Shown: piece after piece, positions 42,248-50,715 of the stretch
Position numbering within the stretch: the stretch's first letter is position 1
Layout of the letters: each line of letters starts with the position of its first letter
DNA from: CAVSDF01 sp963726715
GTDB lineage: Bacteria > Bacteroidota > Rhodothermia > Rhodothermales > BA12
Length of the DNA stretch: 64,000 nucleotides
Direction of reading: 5' to 3'
NCBI GenBank assembly: GCA_963726715.1
Contig: CAVSDF010000010.1
Span: forward strand, 806,001 to 870,000
Position numbers and translations under genes: made by a program
Notes under the pieces: model-generated
What the model saw: the letters and a program-made list of their open reading frames with translations, nothing else
What the model was told of the DNA's origin: nothing
The model's database searches: none

Positions 42248-45145
42248 ATGCCCACCACGCCCGACACCGATCCCGCCGCCGGCGCCCTCAGCACCCGCAT
42301 CCAGGCCCTCGGGCGGATGCTCGGGCGCGTCATCGTCGAGCAGGAGGGCGCGGCGGCGCTCGATCTCGTCGAGGAGATCCGCGCGCTCGCCAAGGCGCAC
42401 CGCGCGGGCGACGACGACGCCGGAGAGCGCCTGCACGACCGCGTCGCCGCGATGGCGCCGGACGAGGCGCGGACGGTGACGCAGGCGTTCTCGACGTACT
42501 TCCAGCTCGTCAATCTCGCCGAGGAGGCCGCGCGCGTCGATGCCCTCCGGCGCCGGGCCACGCGCGCCGAATCGGCGGGCGAGGCGATGCCCGAGTCGTT
42601 CGAGGCCGCGTGGCAGGCGCTTGCCGATGCGGGCGTCTCGCGCGACGAGGCGTGGGCGATGCTCGACGGACTCGCGGTGACGCCCGTCTTCACCGCCCAT
42701 CCAACCGAAGCCAAGCGGCGGACCGTCCTCGCCAAGCTGCGCCGCCTCGCGCAGGCGCTCCACCGCCTCGACACGCGCACCCACACGCCCGGCGAACGGG
42801 GCGCGCTCTGGCGCGAGATGACCGAGGAGACGACGGCGCTCTGGCAGACCGACGAGACGCGGCCCGCCCGCCCGAGCGTCCTCGACGAGGTCCGCGGCGG
42901 CCTGTTCTTCGTCGAGGCCACCCTCTTCGACACCGTCCCGCGCCTCTACCGCGACATGGCTACCGCCTTCGCCGCTGCCTACGGCGACGACGGACGACCG
43001 ACGACCGACGACGGCACAGCGCCGAGCGACCCACGACCCACGACCCACCCCCCACAACTCACCCCTCACCACCTCCCAACCTTCCTCCGCTTCGGCTCGT
43101 GGATCGGCGGCGACCGCGACGGCAACCCGCACGTCACGCCCGAGGTGACCGAGGAGACGCTCCGCGAGCACAAGACGATGGCCCTCCGCCTCTACCGGCG
43201 CGGCCTCGACCGGATGCGCGGACACCTGAGCGTCGCCGAGCGCCACGGCATCTCGGACGATCTCGCCGCCCGCCTCGATGCCTACCGCGCCCTCTTCCCC
43301 GACACCGCCGAAGACGCCGCGGCGCGCTACGCGGGGCAGCCGTACCGCCAGTTCTTCGCCCTCGTCTACCGCCGCTTGGAGGCCACCGAGGCCGCCGCGC
43401 GGCGCCCGTGGCGCGCCGACCACCGTCCGGACGCGCTCGCCTACGCCGGGGAGGGCGGTGGCGCGGCGGAGTTCCGCGCCGACCTCGGCCTCGTCGGCGA
43501 GAGCCTGCGCGGGCGCGCGGGCGCCCGCCTCGCCGACGGACGCCTCGCCGACCTCGCCTGCCAGGCCCGCGTCTTCGGCTTCCACCTGATGACGCTCGAC
43601 ATCCGCCAGCACAGCGCCCGCCACCTCGCCGCGCTCGACGAGGTCCTCGGGCGCTACGGTCTGCCGCTGCCGTCGACGCTCGGCGAGGACGACCGCGCCG
43701 ACCTGTACGCCCGCGAACTCGGCGCCTTCCGTCCGCTCACGCCACACGAGCCGGACTTCTCCGAGCCGACCAACGAGACCGTCGAGGCCTTCCGCGTCGT
43801 GCGCCGCGCCCACGCCCGCAACGGAGCCGAGGCCGTCGAGGCCGTCGTGATCTCGATGACAACCGGCGCCTCCGACGTCCTCGCCGCCCTCCTCCTCGCC
43901 CGCGACGCCGCCGCCGACGCGGCCCTCGACATCGTCCCGCTCTTCGAGACCGTCGCCGATCTCCACGCCGCGCCGGGTGTCCTGACGCGTTTGTTCGCCA
44001 CGCCCGTCTACGCCGAGCACCTCGCCCGTCGAGGGATGCGGCAGACGGTGATGATCGGCTACTCGGACTCGAACAAGGACGGCGGCTACCTGACGGCCAA
44101 CTGGGAGCTGCACCGCGCGCAGCGCGCCATCGCCGCCGCCTGCGACCGCGCGGGCGTCACCCTGACCCTGTTCCACGGACGCGGCGGCTCGATCGGGCGC
44201 GGCGGCGGTCCGGCCGGGCGCGCGATCCGCGCGCAGCCGCCCGAATCGGTGCGCGGGCGCTTCCGCGTGACCGAGCAGGGCGAGACGATCACCGCGCGCT
44301 ACGACCACCCCGAGGTCGCCGCGCGCCACCTGACGCAGCTCACCCACGCCGTCCTCACGAGCGCCCTCCCGTCCGTCGCCCGCGCCGCCGCGCCCGACGC
44401 TGCCCGAGATGCCGCGATGCAGACGCTCTCCGAGCGAGCCGAGACGGCGTACCGCGCGCTCGTCCACGACAGCCCCGACCTCGTCGCCTACTTCCAGGCC
44501 GCGACGCCGGTCGAGGCCATCGGGCGCCTCAACATCGGCAGCCGGCCCGCGCGGCGCGGCGGAGGCCTCGCGCTCTCGGATTTGCGCGCCATCCCGTGGG
44601 TGTTCTCGTGGATGCAGAGCCGCGTCGCCCTGCCCGGCTGGTACGGGATGGGGCAGGCGCTGACCGAGTGGGCAGGCGATGAATCGGCGACCGGCGACCG
44701 CTGGGCGATGCTCACCGACTGGTACCGGACGTGGCCCTTCTTCACCACCGTCGTCGACAATGCGCAGGTCGCCCTCCGCAAGGCCGACACCGTCATCGCC
44801 GAGGTCTACGCGACCCTCGCGGGCGACGATCTCCGCAACGCCGTCTTCCCACGCCTCGTCCGCGCCTTCGAGGAGACCGAGGCCGCCGTCCTCCGCATCA
44901 CCGGGCAATCCGCGCTGCTCGACAACGAACCGTGGCTCCAGCGCTCGATCCGCCTGCGCAACCCCTACGTCGACCCGATGAGCCACGTGCAGGTCGCCCT
45001 CCTGCGCCGCCTCCGCACCCTCCCCGACGACGGCAGCGGCGCCCAAACCGCCGACACCGAGGGCAGCGCCGAGACCGACGTTCTGCGCGGCGTCCTCCTC
45101 GCCAGCATCAACGGCGTTGCCGCGGGCTTGCAGGGCACCGGCTGA
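42248..45145 (+). CDS. ppc: Phosphoenolpyruvate carboxylase
   Basis: Carboxylates PEP to oxaloacetate, the anaplerotic step. This 965-residue intact protein has the catalytic His in PVFTAHPTEAKRRT (about 146-155), GSWIGGDRDGNPHVT near 285 and FHGRGGSIGRGGGP near 642. DSNKDGGY and a C-terminal NGVAAGLQGTG replace the usual N-T-G end. Just before GSWIGGDRDGNP lies an insertion of about 30 residues, rich in Asp, Thr, Pro and His. It is encoded by heptamer-array and A/C-rich leader-type DNA (42986-43081) normally found between genes here. The frame is kept. Confidence 0.93.
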   Translation: MPTTPDTDPAAGALSTRIQALGRMLGRVIVEQEGAAALDLVEEIRALAKAHRAGDDDAGERLHDRVAAMAPDEARTVTQAFSTYFQLVNLAEEAARVDALRRRATRAESAGEAMPESFEAAWQALADAGVSRDEAWAMLDGLAVTPVFTAHPTEAKRRTVLAKLRRLAQALHRLDTRTHTPGERGALWREMTEETTALWQTDETRPARPSVLDEVRGGLFFVEATLFDTVPRLYRDMATAFAAAYGDDGRPTTDDGTAPSDPRPTTHPPQLTPHHLPTFLRFGSWIGGDRDGNPHVTPEVTEETLREHKTMALRLYRRGLDRMRGHLSVAERHGISDDLAARLDAYRALFPDTAEDAAARYAGQPYRQFFALVYRRLEATEAAARRPWRADHRPDALAYAGEGGGAAEFRADLGLVGESLRGRAGARLADGRLADLACQARVFGFHLMTLDIRQHSARHLAALDEVLGRYGLPLPSTLGEDDRADLYARELGAFRPLTPHEPDFSEPTNETVEAFRVVRRAHARNGAEAVEAVVISMTTGASDVLAALLLARDAAADAALDIVPLFETVADLHAAPGVLTRLFATPVYAEHLARRGMRQTVMIGYSDSNKDGGYLTANWELHRAQRAIAAACDRAGVTLTLFHGRGGSIGRGGGPAGRAIRAQPPESVRGRFRVTEQGETITARYDHPEVAARHLTQLTHAVLTSALPSVARAAAPDAARDAAMQTLSERAETAYRALVHDSPDLVAYFQAATPVEAIGRLNIGSRPARRGGGLALSDLRAIPWVFSWMQSRVALPGWYGMGQALTEWAGDESATGDRWAMLTDWYRTWPFFTTVVDNAQVALRKADTVIAEVYATLAGDDLRNAVFPRLVRAFEETEAAVLRITGQSALLDNEPWLQRSIRLRNPYVDPMSHVQVALLRRLRTLPDDGSGAQTADTEGSAETDVLRGVLLASINGVAAGLQGTG
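42986..43081 (+). repeat. Intergenic-type repeat sequence inside ppc
   Basis: Heptamers GACGACG/GACCGAC (42986-43014) are followed by tandem ACCCACG units and CTCACCCCTCACCACC, the same succession seen in gene leaders of this window. Confidence 0.75.
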
Positions 45146-45227
45146 GGCAACGGGACCGCCGGAACGCCTCTCGCACCGTCCTGTATGAAGGCCCCGAGAA
45201 CGCGCGCCCCTTTGCTTCGCAATCGCC

Positions 45228-45627
45228 ATGCCCTTCGACTACACTTTCTCCGACACCCCGCCCAGAACGGTCGTCACGTTCCACGGCGCCGTCGTCGATG
45301 GCGAACTCGGCGACGCGGTCCGCGCGGTCTACACCGACCCGGCATGGCGCGGCGGCGACGCGGTCTGGGATTTCACCGCCGTCGGAAACCGCGTCGTGCT
45401 CCTGCCCGAGGATATCGCGCACCTGACCGCGTCCGCTGACGATGTCGGTGCGGCGGAGTCGCCGGGGCACACCATCCTCGTCGTCACCGGGCAGGACGCC
45501 GAGATGGTCGCGCGCCTCTACCGCCACCTCCGCCGGGCGCGCCACGCGACGGTTCTCCATCGTCCACTCGCGCGAGGAGGCCGACACGCTCCTCGCCGCG
45601 CCGGATGCGGGCGATGCGGATGCCTGA
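45228..45627 (+). CDS. Hypothetical protein, one frameshift
   Basis: About 132 residues. It starts MPFDYTFSDTPPRTVVTFHG and continues with DAVWDFTAVGNRVVLLPEDI and GHTILVVTGQDAEMVARLY, an alternating beta/alpha pattern like SpoIIAA/STAS-type or unannotated Rhodothermota proteins. The frame shifts near 45553, after which FSIVHSREEADTLLAAP gives a natural ending. No catalytic motif is seen and no function is assigned. Confidence 0.55.
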
Positions 45628-45761
45628 CGGAGCAGCATCGCCCGTGCGCTCCGCCTCGACGCCGGGACACTGGAGGAAACGGGCGCGAATCCGAGGGCGG
45701 CGGCAACCGCGGCACGCGGGGGCGTAAAAGGCGACGTGACACGCCCGACGATCCAGCCCCC

Positions 45762-46643
45762 GTGAAGACCCTGCCCCCGACACCTGCCGCGCCGCCTGCA
45801 CCGGGCGTGGCACCGCGCCCGCGCATCGTGCTCGGCATCGAGACGGCGGGCGAGACGTGCGCGGTCGCTCTGGCCGAGGTCTACGGGCCGAACGGCGCCG
45901 CGCGCGTCGTCGCCGAGGCCACGCTGCGGCGCGCGAACCAGCACGGGATGCGCCTTGCGCCGCTCGTGGCGATGGTGCTCGAGATGGGCGGCGCGGTCGC
46001 GTCGGATGTGGCGGCGGTGGCGGTGAGCGCCGGTCCGGGGTCGTACACCGGGCTGCGGATCGGGGCGAGTCTCGCCAAAGGTTTCTGCGAGGCGACCGGC
46101 GCCGCGCTCGTCGCCGTTTCCTCACTCGACGCCCTCGCCGAGGCTGCGCGACCGGCGGTGCTTGCGGGCGAGCGGTTGCTCGCGGCCTTTCCGTCGCGCC
46201 GCGGCGAGGTCTACGCCGCCCTCTACCTCCGCAACGAATCCGACCTCGGCAGCCGTCCAGACATCGACCTCGCCCACGCCCGCGCCGCCGCCGTGCCGGT
46301 TTTCGCCCCCGTTGCCGACGCCGACGAGCCGTTCGACATCGAGAGGGCCACGCTCCTCTTCGACGCGCTCCCCGGCTACGACCTCCTGCGCCGCGCCACG
46401 CCCCTCGCCATCGACGACGCGGCAGGCTGGGCCGATGAGGGCCGCGGACCGCTCGTGCTCGTCGGCGACGGTGCGCCGCGGTTGGTGGCCGCCCTCGGCC
46501 CCGACGCCCTCCTCAGCGAAGCCGTCGCCGCGCCGTCGGCCGCCGTTGTCGCGCGGATGGGCGCGCGCCGCTGGGCGGCCGGGCTGGTGGAAGACGTCGG
46601 CGCGTGGGCGCCGCTGTACCTGAAGGCGTGGGGCGGGGGGTGA
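45762..46643 (+). CDS. tsaB: tRNA N6-threonylcarbamoyladenosine biosynthesis protein TsaB
   Basis: Partner of TsaD in forming t6A at position 37 of ANN-decoding tRNAs. The ASKHA fold shows IVLGIETAGETCAVAL at the N-terminus, NQHGMRLAPLV and the diagnostic AVSAGPGSYTGLRIG, then AVSSLDALAEA and SRRGEVYAALY. The 293-residue length includes a 20-residue Pro-rich leader peptide before the core, so the real start may lie downstream of the GTG at 45762. tsaD and tsaE are not in the window. Confidence 0.87.
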   Translation: MKTLPPTPAAPPAPGVAPRPRIVLGIETAGETCAVALAEVYGPNGAARVVAEATLRRANQHGMRLAPLVAMVLEMGGAVASDVAAVAVSAGPGSYTGLRIGASLAKGFCEATGAALVAVSSLDALAEAARPAVLAGERLLAAFPSRRGEVYAALYLRNESDLGSRPDIDLAHARAAAVPVFAPVADADEPFDIERATLLFDALPGYDLLRRATPLAIDDAAGWADEGRGPLVLVGDGAPRLVAALGPDALLSEAVAAPSAAVVARMGARRWAAGLVEDVGAWAPLYLKAWGGG

Positions 46644-46791
46644 GGGTTGGGGATGGAGAATTGGAGTGCGGATGCAGGCTGAAGCAGGCACCGTCTCTCC
46701 CCGCCTCCCCTCCCCAATCACCCATACACAATCCCCCATACCCAATCCTCCGTCCCTACCTTCGCCTCTCCCCCGCCTGACCCCTGTGCCG
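46644..46791. other. Intergenic G/T-rich then A/C-rich stretch before accD
   Basis: GGTTGGGGATGGAGAATTGG faces CCCCAATCACCCATACACAA and CCCATACCCAATCC. A weak TACCTTCG element lies at 46757, 29 nt before accD. Confidence 0.45.
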
Positions 46792-47655
46792 ATGCCTGCA
46801 TGGTTCCGCCGCACCCAAGCCGGTATCCTCACCGACCCCTCTGAGCAGAACGACGTGCCCGACGGGCAGTGGATCAAGGACCCGACGACGGGCGACATCC
46901 TCTCGCGCCGCGAACTCGACGAGCACGCGTGGGTCGCGCCCAAGAGCGGCCACCACTTCGCGCTCTCCGCCGAGGGCTACTTCCGCCTGCTCTTCGACGC
47001 CGGAGACGACGGGCAGCCCGCCTACACCGAGCACGACACCGACCTCGTGAGCGGCGACCCGCTCCAGTTCCGCGACACAAAGGCCTACACCGACCGCCTC
47101 CGCGCCGCCCAGGCCAAGACCGGCCTCCGCGACGCCGCGCGCGCCGCGACCGGCACCGTCGGCGGGCACCGGCTCAGCGTGGCGGCGATGGACTTCGGCT
47201 TCATCGGCGGCTCGATGGGCTCGGTCGTCGGCGAGATCATCGCGCGGGCGCTGCGCCGCGCCTACGACGAGCGGATTCCGGCGCTCGTGATCTCGCAGTC
47301 GGGCGGCGCGCGGATGATGGAGGGCGCGCTCTCGCTCATGCAGATGGCCAAGACGAGCGCCCACATCGGGCGCCTCCGCGAGGCGGGCGTGCCGTACATC
47401 AGCCTGATGACGAACCCGACGACGGGCGGGGTCACGGCGTCGTTTGCGATGCTCGGCGACCTCAACCTCGCCGAGCCGAAGGCGCTGATCGGGTTCGCCG
47501 GGCCGCGCGTGATCCGCGAGACCATCGGCGCCGACCTGCCCGAGGGCTTCCAGCGCGCCGAGTTCCTCGTCGACCACGGCTTCGTCGACCGCATCGTCGA
47601 CCGCCGCGAACTGCGCACGACCCTCGCCCACCTCCTCGGCCTGTTCGCGGGGTGA
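46792..47655 (+). CDS. accD: Acetyl-CoA carboxylase carboxyltransferase subunit beta, zinc ribbon cysteines missing
   Basis: Beta half of the carboxyltransferase that makes malonyl-CoA. The 287-residue crotonase-fold core is normal: DFGFIGGSMGSVVGE, SQSGGARMMEGALSLMQMAK, TNPTTGGVTASFAMLGD and FAGPRVIRETIG. The N-terminal zinc ribbon, normally two CPxC pairs, is here WIKDPTTGDILSRREL and WVAPKSGHHFAL. All four Cys are replaced (Asp, Thr, Ala, Ser) while the surrounding fold residues remain. It therefore should not bind zinc. accA is not in the window. Confidence 0.9.
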   Translation: MPAWFRRTQAGILTDPSEQNDVPDGQWIKDPTTGDILSRRELDEHAWVAPKSGHHFALSAEGYFRLLFDAGDDGQPAYTEHDTDLVSGDPLQFRDTKAYTDRLRAAQAKTGLRDAARAATGTVGGHRLSVAAMDFGFIGGSMGSVVGEIIARALRRAYDERIPALVISQSGGARMMEGALSLMQMAKTSAHIGRLREAGVPYISLMTNPTTGGVTASFAMLGDLNLAEPKALIGFAGPRVIRETIGADLPEGFQRAEFLVDHGFVDRIVDRRELRTTLAHLLGLFAG

Positions 47656-47693
47656 CGGGGGATCGGATGGCGCCCGCCGGGCCTTCCGGGGGC

Positions 47694-47722
47694 GTAGAGA
47701 CGCATCGCCGATGCGTCTCTAC
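47694..47722. repeat. GTAGAGACGCATCG palindrome
   Basis: Fourth full copy with perfect 14-bp arms, preceded by TTCCGGGGGC, between accD and the small membrane protein gene. Confidence 0.9.
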
Positions 47723-47747
47723 CGGACATCGCCCCGACCACCGCGCA

Positions 47748-47978
47748 TCACCGCACGCCGCCCGTCCCGCCCTCCGGCCCCCGCACGACGAGCCACACCA
47801 CAAGCCCGAGCGGCCACGCGGCGACGGCGACGAGGACCGCCACGAGCGCGCCGCTCTGCCCCCGCCGCTCGGCGTCGCGGTACGCCCAGACGAGGCTCCA
47901 GACGAAGAGCGCGAGCAGCGGAATCGTCAGGCACGTGGCAGCGAGCGTGATGGTCGAGAGGGTCGGAATGATCTCCAC
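47748..47978 (-). CDS. Small PLDc_N-type membrane protein
   Basis: A 76-residue protein with two membrane segments (ATCLTIPLLALFVWSLVWAY and LVAVLVAVAAWPLGLVVWLVVRG) joined by a charged DAERRG loop. This is the pattern of the phospholipase-D-nuclease N-terminal (PLDc_N) domain occurring alone. Function unknown. The GTG at 47978 follows a TATCTTGCG element by 23 nt, which fixes the start. Similar proteins occur at 60437 and 60790. Confidence 0.65.
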   Translation of the reverse strand: MEIIPTLSTITLAATCLTIPLLALFVWSLVWAYRDAERRGQSGALVAVLVAVAAWPLGLVVWLVVRGPEGGTGGVR

Positions 47979-48000
47979 GGCGCGCTTGGTCGGATGTGAC

Positions 48001-48009
48001 CGCAAGATA
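48001..48009 (-). promoter_or_regulatory. TATCTTGCG promoter-like element
   Basis: Minus strand, 23 nt before the GTG start at 47978. Confidence 0.5.
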
Positions 48010-48089
48010 GCACGCCTGCTCCTCCCCACCCGCCGCAGGCAACGGACAGATCGGTGGCGCGTACGAACACCGTTTTCCTGCCCCCTCCG

Positions 48090-49814
48090 ATGTTCGACTC
48101 CATTCGCCAGCGCTCGCGCGCGCTCTCCGCCGCGCTCGCCGCTGTGGCTCTGTTCGCTGCCCTGCCCGCGGCGGCGCAGACGGACCACACCACGTGGAGC
48201 CGCAACGAGACGATCTACGAAGTCAACGTCCGCCAGTACACCGCCGAGGGGACGATCCGGGCCTTCGCCACGCACCTGCCGCGGCTCGACTCGCTCGGCG
48301 CGACGACGCTCTGGCTCATGCCCATCCACCCGATCGGGCAGCAGAACCGCCTCGGCAGCCTCGGAAGCCCGTACGCCGTCCGCGACTACCGCGCCGTCAA
48401 TCCCGCCTTTGGGACCCTCGCCGACGTCAAGGCCCTCGTCGACAGCGCACACGCGCGCGGGATGCATGTGCTGCTCGACTGGGTCGCCAACCACACCGCC
48501 TGGGACAACGGCCTCACGAGCGCCCACCCCGACTGGTACGTCCGCGACGGCAGCGGGCGCTTCATCGCGCCGCCCGGCACGAACTGGTCGGACGTGATCG
48601 AACTCGACTACAACCGCCCCGAGCTGCGCCGCTACATGATCGACGCGATGCGGTTCTGGGTGACCGAGACCGGCATCGACGGCTTCCGCTTCGACGCGGC
48701 CGCGATGGTGCCGACGGACTTCTGGCGGCAGGCGAGCGCCGAGCTTCTCGCCCTGCGCCCCGACCTCTTCCTCCTCGCCGAGGACGGCGGCACGCAGTGG
48801 GCGAGCGCCGGGATGCACGCGAGCTACGGGTGGAGCCTCTACGGCTTCGGCGGCGGCCTGCTGCCCGGCATCGTGCGTGGGACGAAGAGCGCCTACGACC
48901 TCCAGACCCTCGTCGCCACCGAGGCCGCGGCCGTGCCGCGGAGCAGTTACCGCCTCTACTTCACATCCAACCACGACGAGAACAGCTGGCAGGGCACGCC
49001 GACCGAACTCTTCGGCGCCGCCGCTCCCGCCTTCGCCGTGCTCACCGCCACCCTCGGCGGGATGCCGCTCGTCTACGGTGGGCAGGAGGCCGGTCTCGAC
49101 CGGCGCCTCGCGTTCTTCGACAAGGACCGGATCACGTGGCGGGCGCACGCGAACGCACGCCTCTACGAGCGACTGCTGCACCTCAAAGCGCGCAACGAGG
49201 CGATGTGGAACGGCGCGGCGGGCGGCGCGGTGCAGCGCCTCGCCTCGTCGAACGACTCGTACGTCTTCGCCTTCGCCCGCGAGAAGAACGGCGCCCGCGT
49301 CGTCGTCGCCCTCAACCTGTCGTCGACGCCGCAGCGCGCGACGCTGGGCGGGGGCGACCTCGCCACGCCGTACGTCGGCACCTACCGCGACGTGCTCACG
49401 GGCGCGACGCTCGCCGAGGCGTCCACGGTGACGCTCAGCGCGGGCGCCGAACTCGTCCTTCCGGCGTGGGGATACGTCGTCTACGAGGCGACCGGCCCCG
49501 CCACCGCCGCCGACGCCTCCCCGGTCCTCCCCGCCGCCGCGTCGCTCGACGCCGTCGCCCCGAACCCGGTGCGCGCCGACGCGCAGGTGCGCTACACGCT
49601 CGCCGCCCCGGCCACCGTCCGCCTCGTCGTTACCGACGCGCTCGGGCGCGAGGTGCTCCGCCTCGACGACGGCCTGCGCGGCGCCGGGCCGCACGCGGTC
49701 GCCCTCGACGGCACCGGCCTCGCCGACGGCGTCTACCTCGTCACGCTGAGCGCGAGCGCCGCCCCCGGCGCCGCGCCGGTCCGCCTCACGCGCCGCTTCG
49801 TGCGCGTCCACTGA
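48090..49814 (+). CDS. Secreted alpha-amylase (GH13) with type IX secretion tail
   Basis: A 574-residue exported enzyme acting on alpha-1,4-glucans. The signal peptide is residues 1-30 (ALSAALAAVALFAALPAAAQ). The GH13 barrel carries all four conserved regions: DWVANH, GFRFDAA with the nucleophile Asp, LLAEDGG with the acid Glu and FTSNHDENSW with the third Asp. The last about 85 residues are a Por-type sorting domain: LDAVAPNPVRADAQVRYTL, VTDALGREVLRL, GLADGVYLVTL and final RRFVRVH. T9SS substrates lose this tail on export. I use the ATG at 48090 because the signal peptide starts there. Confidence 0.9.
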   Translation: MFDSIRQRSRALSAALAAVALFAALPAAAQTDHTTWSRNETIYEVNVRQYTAEGTIRAFATHLPRLDSLGATTLWLMPIHPIGQQNRLGSLGSPYAVRDYRAVNPAFGTLADVKALVDSAHARGMHVLLDWVANHTAWDNGLTSAHPDWYVRDGSGRFIAPPGTNWSDVIELDYNRPELRRYMIDAMRFWVTETGIDGFRFDAAAMVPTDFWRQASAELLALRPDLFLLAEDGGTQWASAGMHASYGWSLYGFGGGLLPGIVRGTKSAYDLQTLVATEAAAVPRSSYRLYFTSNHDENSWQGTPTELFGAAAPAFAVLTATLGGMPLVYGGQEAGLDRRLAFFDKDRITWRAHANARLYERLLHLKARNEAMWNGAAGGAVQRLASSNDSYVFAFAREKNGARVVVALNLSSTPQRATLGGGDLATPYVGTYRDVLTGATLAEASTVTLSAGAELVLPAWGYVVYEATGPATAADASPVLPAAASLDAVAPNPVRADAQVRYTLAAPATVRLVVTDALGREVLRLDDGLRGAGPHAVALDGTGLADGVYLVTLSASAAPGAAPVRLTRRFVRVH

Positions 49815-49843
49815 CGCCCGCGTTCTCCTTCCCATCCCCCTCG

Positions 49844-50683
49844 ATGTCCACCCAGACCGTCCCCGCCACGCCCTCCCCCGCCGCCGCGCGCCGCGTGACC
49901 ACGCAGACGCTGCAGGAGATGAAGGCGGCGGGCACGCCGATCGCCATGCTGACGGCCTACGACTACACGATGGCCCGCCTGGTCGATGCCGCCGGGGCCG
50001 ACGTGCTGCTCGTCGGCGACTCGGCCTCCAACGTCATGGCGGGCCACGAGACGACGCTGCCGATCACGCTCGACCAGATGATCTACCATGCGCAGTCGGT
50101 CGTGCGCGGCGCGGCGCGGGCGCTCATCGTCGTCGATCTGCCGTTCGGGTCGTACCAGGGCAACACCAAAGTGGCCCTCGAATCGGCGATCCGCGTGATG
50201 AAGGAGTCGGGCGCCCACGCGGTGAAGGTCGAGGGCGGGCGCTCGGTCGTCGACTCGATCCGCCGCATCATCGACGCCGGGATTCCGGTGATGGGCCACC
50301 TCGGCCTCACCCCGCAGTCGATCTACAAGTTCGGCACCTACAAGGTGCGCGCCCGCGAAGACGAGGAGGCCGACGCCCTCCGCGACGACGCCCTGCGCCT
50401 GGAGGAAGCGGGATGCTTCGCCCTCGTGCTCAAGAAAATCCCCGCCGACCTCGGCGCCGAGGTTTCGTCGAGCCTCACGATCCCGACGATCGGCATCGGC
50501 GCGGGCGCGGGCTGCGACGGGCAGGTGCTCGTCACCCACGACGCCCTCGGCCTGACGGTCGACTTCCACCCGCGCTTCGTCCGCCGCTACGCCTCGCTCG
50601 GCGAGACCATCGGCACCGCCGTGCGTCAGTACGTCGACGATGTGCGCGCGCGCGACTTCCCGAACGACAGCGAGAGCTACTGA
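49844..50683 (+). CDS. panB: 3-methyl-2-oxobutanoate hydroxymethyltransferase
   Basis: First committed step of pantothenate synthesis, adding a hydroxymethyl group from methylene-THF to 2-oxoisovalerate. The 279-residue protein has the family motifs MLTAYDYTMARLVDAAGAD, LLVGDSASNVMAGHETTLPI (Mg-binding Asp), VDLPFGSYQ, KVEGG, VMGHLGLTPQS and TIGIGAGAGCDGQVLV. Intact. It starts 30 bp after the amylase stop and may be co-transcribed. Confidence 0.95.
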   Translation: MSTQTVPATPSPAAARRVTTQTLQEMKAAGTPIAMLTAYDYTMARLVDAAGADVLLVGDSASNVMAGHETTLPITLDQMIYHAQSVVRGAARALIVVDLPFGSYQGNTKVALESAIRVMKESGAHAVKVEGGRSVVDSIRRIIDAGIPVMGHLGLTPQSIYKFGTYKVRAREDEEADALRDDALRLEEAGCFALVLKKIPADLGAEVSSSLTIPTIGIGAGAGCDGQVLVTHDALGLTVDFHPRFVRRYASLGETIGTAVRQYVDDVRARDFPNDSESY

Positions 50684-50715
50684 CGGAGGCGAGGCCTCTT
50701 CAGGCCTCTTCGCTG

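Noticed and set aside
41546..45229. Minus-strand frame of 1227 codons across ppc
   Set aside because: Antisense of the PEP carboxylase gene; Glu/Gly/Arg/Val-rich without motifs. Its end merely catches part of the APC permease.
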